From the NCBI RefSeq assembly GCF_023167545.1, contig NZ_AP014647.1:1-64000 (forward strand): a DNA stretch of 64,000 nucleotides, in the 5' to 3' direction. The position numbers and the translations under genes are program-made. The notes under the pieces were generated by a model that ran no database searches, was not told the origin of the DNA, and saw nothing but the letters and a program-made list of their open reading frames with translations. Shown in pieces: positions 62,437 through 64,000 of the stretch. The stretch's first letter is position 1, and every line of letters begins with the position of its first letter. Source of the stretch: Streptococcus constellatus subsp. constellatus. Lineage in GTDB: Bacteria > Bacillota > Bacilli > Lactobacillales > Streptococcaceae.

Positions 62437-63438
62437 ATGGAAAAATTAAAAATTAGTCACGAAAAGTTATCACATTTAAAGAAGCTGTCAGATGAAAATG
62501 GTATGATTGGAGCTTTGGCGATTGATCAGAGAGGTTCGCTGAAAAAAATGCTGGCAAGTGGTGCACGTACTGTATCGGGCAATGAAGCACTGATTGAGTT
62601 TAAACAATTGATTTCCAGTCAGTTGACTCCGTATGCAACTTCTATTCTTTTGGATCCAGAATATGGTGTCCCCGCTACTAAATTACGAGCATCAGAGTGC
62701 GGTCTTATTGTTGCTTATGAAAAGACAGGGTATGATGCGACAACAGAAGGTCGCCTGCCAGACTTGCTACCAAATTGGTCTGCTAAACGCATTAAAGAAC
62801 TAGGCGCCGATGCAGTCAAAGTTTTGATTTATTATGATGTAGATGACAAACCTGAAATCAATGATATCAAACAAGCTTGGGTCGAACGAGTAGGGAGTGA
62901 ATGTCTAGCAGAAGATATACCTTATTTCCTTGAAATTCTGACTTATGATACGAAGCGTGCTAGTGTAGTAGATGCAGATTATGCAAAAGTAAAACCTCAC
63001 AAAGTCAATGAAGCCATGAAGCTCTTTTCAGAACCACGTTATAATGTAGACGTTTTAAAAGTCGAAGTTCCTGTAAATATGAATTTTGTAGAAGGTTTTG
63101 CCAAAGATGGAGTAGAACCAGTTTATAGTCTCGCAGAAGCTAAGGCTTTCTTTAAGGAACAATCTGATGCGACGCATTTACCATTTATTTTCTTGAGTGC
63201 TGGAGTTAGCGCAGAGCTTTTCCAAGAAACACTGAAAGTGGCGCATGAGGCAGGTTCTCAATTTAACGGTGTCCTTTGTGGTCGTGCTACCTGGAAAGAA
63301 GCTGTTACGGTTTTTGCAGATCAAGGAGCGGATGCAGCTAGAGCTTGGTTGGATGAAACAGGACGGCAAAATATTAATGACTTAAATCGTGTCTTACGTG
63401 AAACAGCTGTTTCGTGGATGGAGAAGTTAGAGATTTAA
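62437..63438 (+). CDS. lacD: Tagatose 1,6-bisphosphate aldolase (LacD-like)
   Basis: A 333-residue class I aldolase that splits tagatose 1,6-bisphosphate to triose phosphates. It shows [29 protein letters not shown], and [23 protein letters not shown] near the end. Beside agaS it completes the tagatose route, apart from a tagatose-6-phosphate kinase that is not in this window. SD AAGGAAG. The pneumococcal bgaC operon lacks this gene as far as I recall, so this may be a lineage difference. Confidence 0.88.
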   Translation: MEKLKISHEKLSHLKKLSDENGMIGALAIDQRGSLKKMLASGARTVSGNEALIEFKQLISSQLTPYATSILLDPEYGVPATKLRASECGLIVAYEKTGYDATTEGRLPDLLPNWSAKRIKELGADAVKVLIYYDVDDKPEINDIKQAWVERVGSECLAEDIPYFLEILTYDTKRASVVDADYAKVKPHKVNEAMKLFSEPRYNVDVLKVEVPVNMNFVEGFAKDGVEPVYSLAEAKAFFKEQSDATHLPFIFLSAGVSAELFQETLKVAHEAGSQFNGVLCGRATWKEAVTVFADQGADAARAWLDETGRQNINDLNRVLRETAVSWMEKLEI

Positions 63439-63480
63439 AATAGGAAAATGTAAAATGATAATAAAAACAAGGAAAGTTGT

Positions 63481-64000
63481 ATGAAATCTTATCAAGAAGC
63501 TATTTTCGGAACATTTCAAGGGCAAGATATTGTTTCTTACACATTTGAAAATGATTTGGGCTATCGTTTGAAAGTCATGACTTATGGAGCGACTGTCTTA
63601 GAATATGTCACTCCGGACAGAAATCATGAATTTACAAATATCGTAGTTGGGTTTGATTCTTTTGATGCTTATGTAGGCAATAGCCCTAAATATGGCGCAA
63701 GCGTTGGACCAGTTGCAGGACGGATTGCAAAGGCTGAGTTCGAGTTGAATGGAGAAATCTATCCGTTAGAGGTCAATAATGCAGAAAATTGTAATCACAG
63801 CGGATCTACTGGCTGGGATAGTGCCATTTTTCAAGTGGAAGAGGTCACGAATGAAAGTGTCACTTTTTATATTGAACGCACAGACGGAACAGGTGGTTTC
63901 CCAGGAAATTTGAAGGTCTGGGTTTCTTATACTTTAACAGAATTGGGTGAGCTAGAGGTTTCGTATCAAGTTCAAACGGACAAGGACACTTTAGTTAATC
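63481..64000 (+). CDS. galM: Aldose 1-epimerase GalM, cut by the window end
   Basis: From ATG 63481 (SD AAGGAAAG) 173 codons are open to the end of the window with no stop. It is the N-terminal half of a galactose mutarotase: LKVMTYGATVLEYVTPD, GASVGPVAGRIAKAEFELNG and CNHSGSTGWD. It interconverts alpha and beta anomers of galactose, fitting the release of beta-galactose by BgaC. The pneumococcal bgaC operon also ends with galM. Confidence 0.92.
   Translation, partial: MKSYQEAIFGTFQGQDIVSYTFENDLGYRLKVMTYGATVLEYVTPDRNHEFTNIVVGFDSFDAYVGNSPKYGASVGPVAGRIAKAEFELNGEIYPLEVNNAENCNHSGSTGWDSAIFQVEEVTNESVTFYIERTDGTGGFPGNLKVWVSYTLTELGELEVSYQVQTDKDTLVN

Overview
The window is the origin-proximal region of a Streptococcus chromosome. 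It opens in oriC, just upstream of dnaA. The gene order dnaA-dnaN-DUF951-ychF-pth-mfd-rqcP-divIC-(42 aa)-serine hydrolase-tilS-hpt-ftsH-comX-rrn is the classic streptococcal one. The 16S sequence and the later pur, dha and bgaC loci suggest the anginosus group (S. intermedius/constellatus-like). That assignment is from memory of the 16S variable regions and was not searched.

Layout. 1-3.1 kb: replication origin, with DnaA boxes on both sides of dnaA and a DnaA-trio in front of dnaN. 3.1-15 kb: a lipoprotein, then housekeeping genes for translation quality control, repair, division, tRNA modification, purine salvage and membrane proteolysis. 15-16.4 kb: a scar made of an IS200-like transposase remnant joined to the 3' end of a second rplQ, then strong hairpins, then the competence sigma factor gene comX. 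16.5-23.5 kb: one rRNA operon with tRNA-Ala in the 16S-23S spacer and 17 tRNAs after 5S. 23.5-30.7 kb: mreC, mreD, pcsB, prs, an aminotransferase, recO, plsX and acpP.

30.8-51.1 kb: the de novo purine genes purC-L-F-M-N-H-D-E-K-B, enough to go from PRPP to IMP and to serve AMP synthesis. The cluster is repeatedly interrupted: a HEAT-repeat protein, a SUFU-domain protein, a reversed Bsp-repeat/CHAP cell-wall hydrolase, an IS30 element, very AT-rich unknown genes including a soluble/membrane pair, and two highly structured non-coding segments (purF-purM and purD-purE). The purD-E-K stretch is far more GC-rich than its surroundings.

51.1-55.5 kb: a dihydroxyacetone regulon, dhaQ-dhaS divergent from dhaK-dhaL-dhaM-glpF, with a DhaS-type operator between. 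55.8-64 kb: a GntR repressor and a catabolite-controlled operon (bgaC, mannose-family PTS IIB-IIC-IID-IIA, agaS, a tagatose-bisphosphate aldolase and galM, cut by the window end) for use of beta-galactosides and amino sugars. The PTS IIC gene carries an in-frame TAA at codon 17, so this transporter may be broken or expressed only from an internal start.

Most promising for follow-up are the PTS IIC nonsense codon, the structured elements around purM and purE (the former with a duplicated purM start), the IS200-rplQ scar beside comX, the three-way-junction RNA between 5S and tRNA-Val, and the AT-rich accessory pair beside the IS30 copy.
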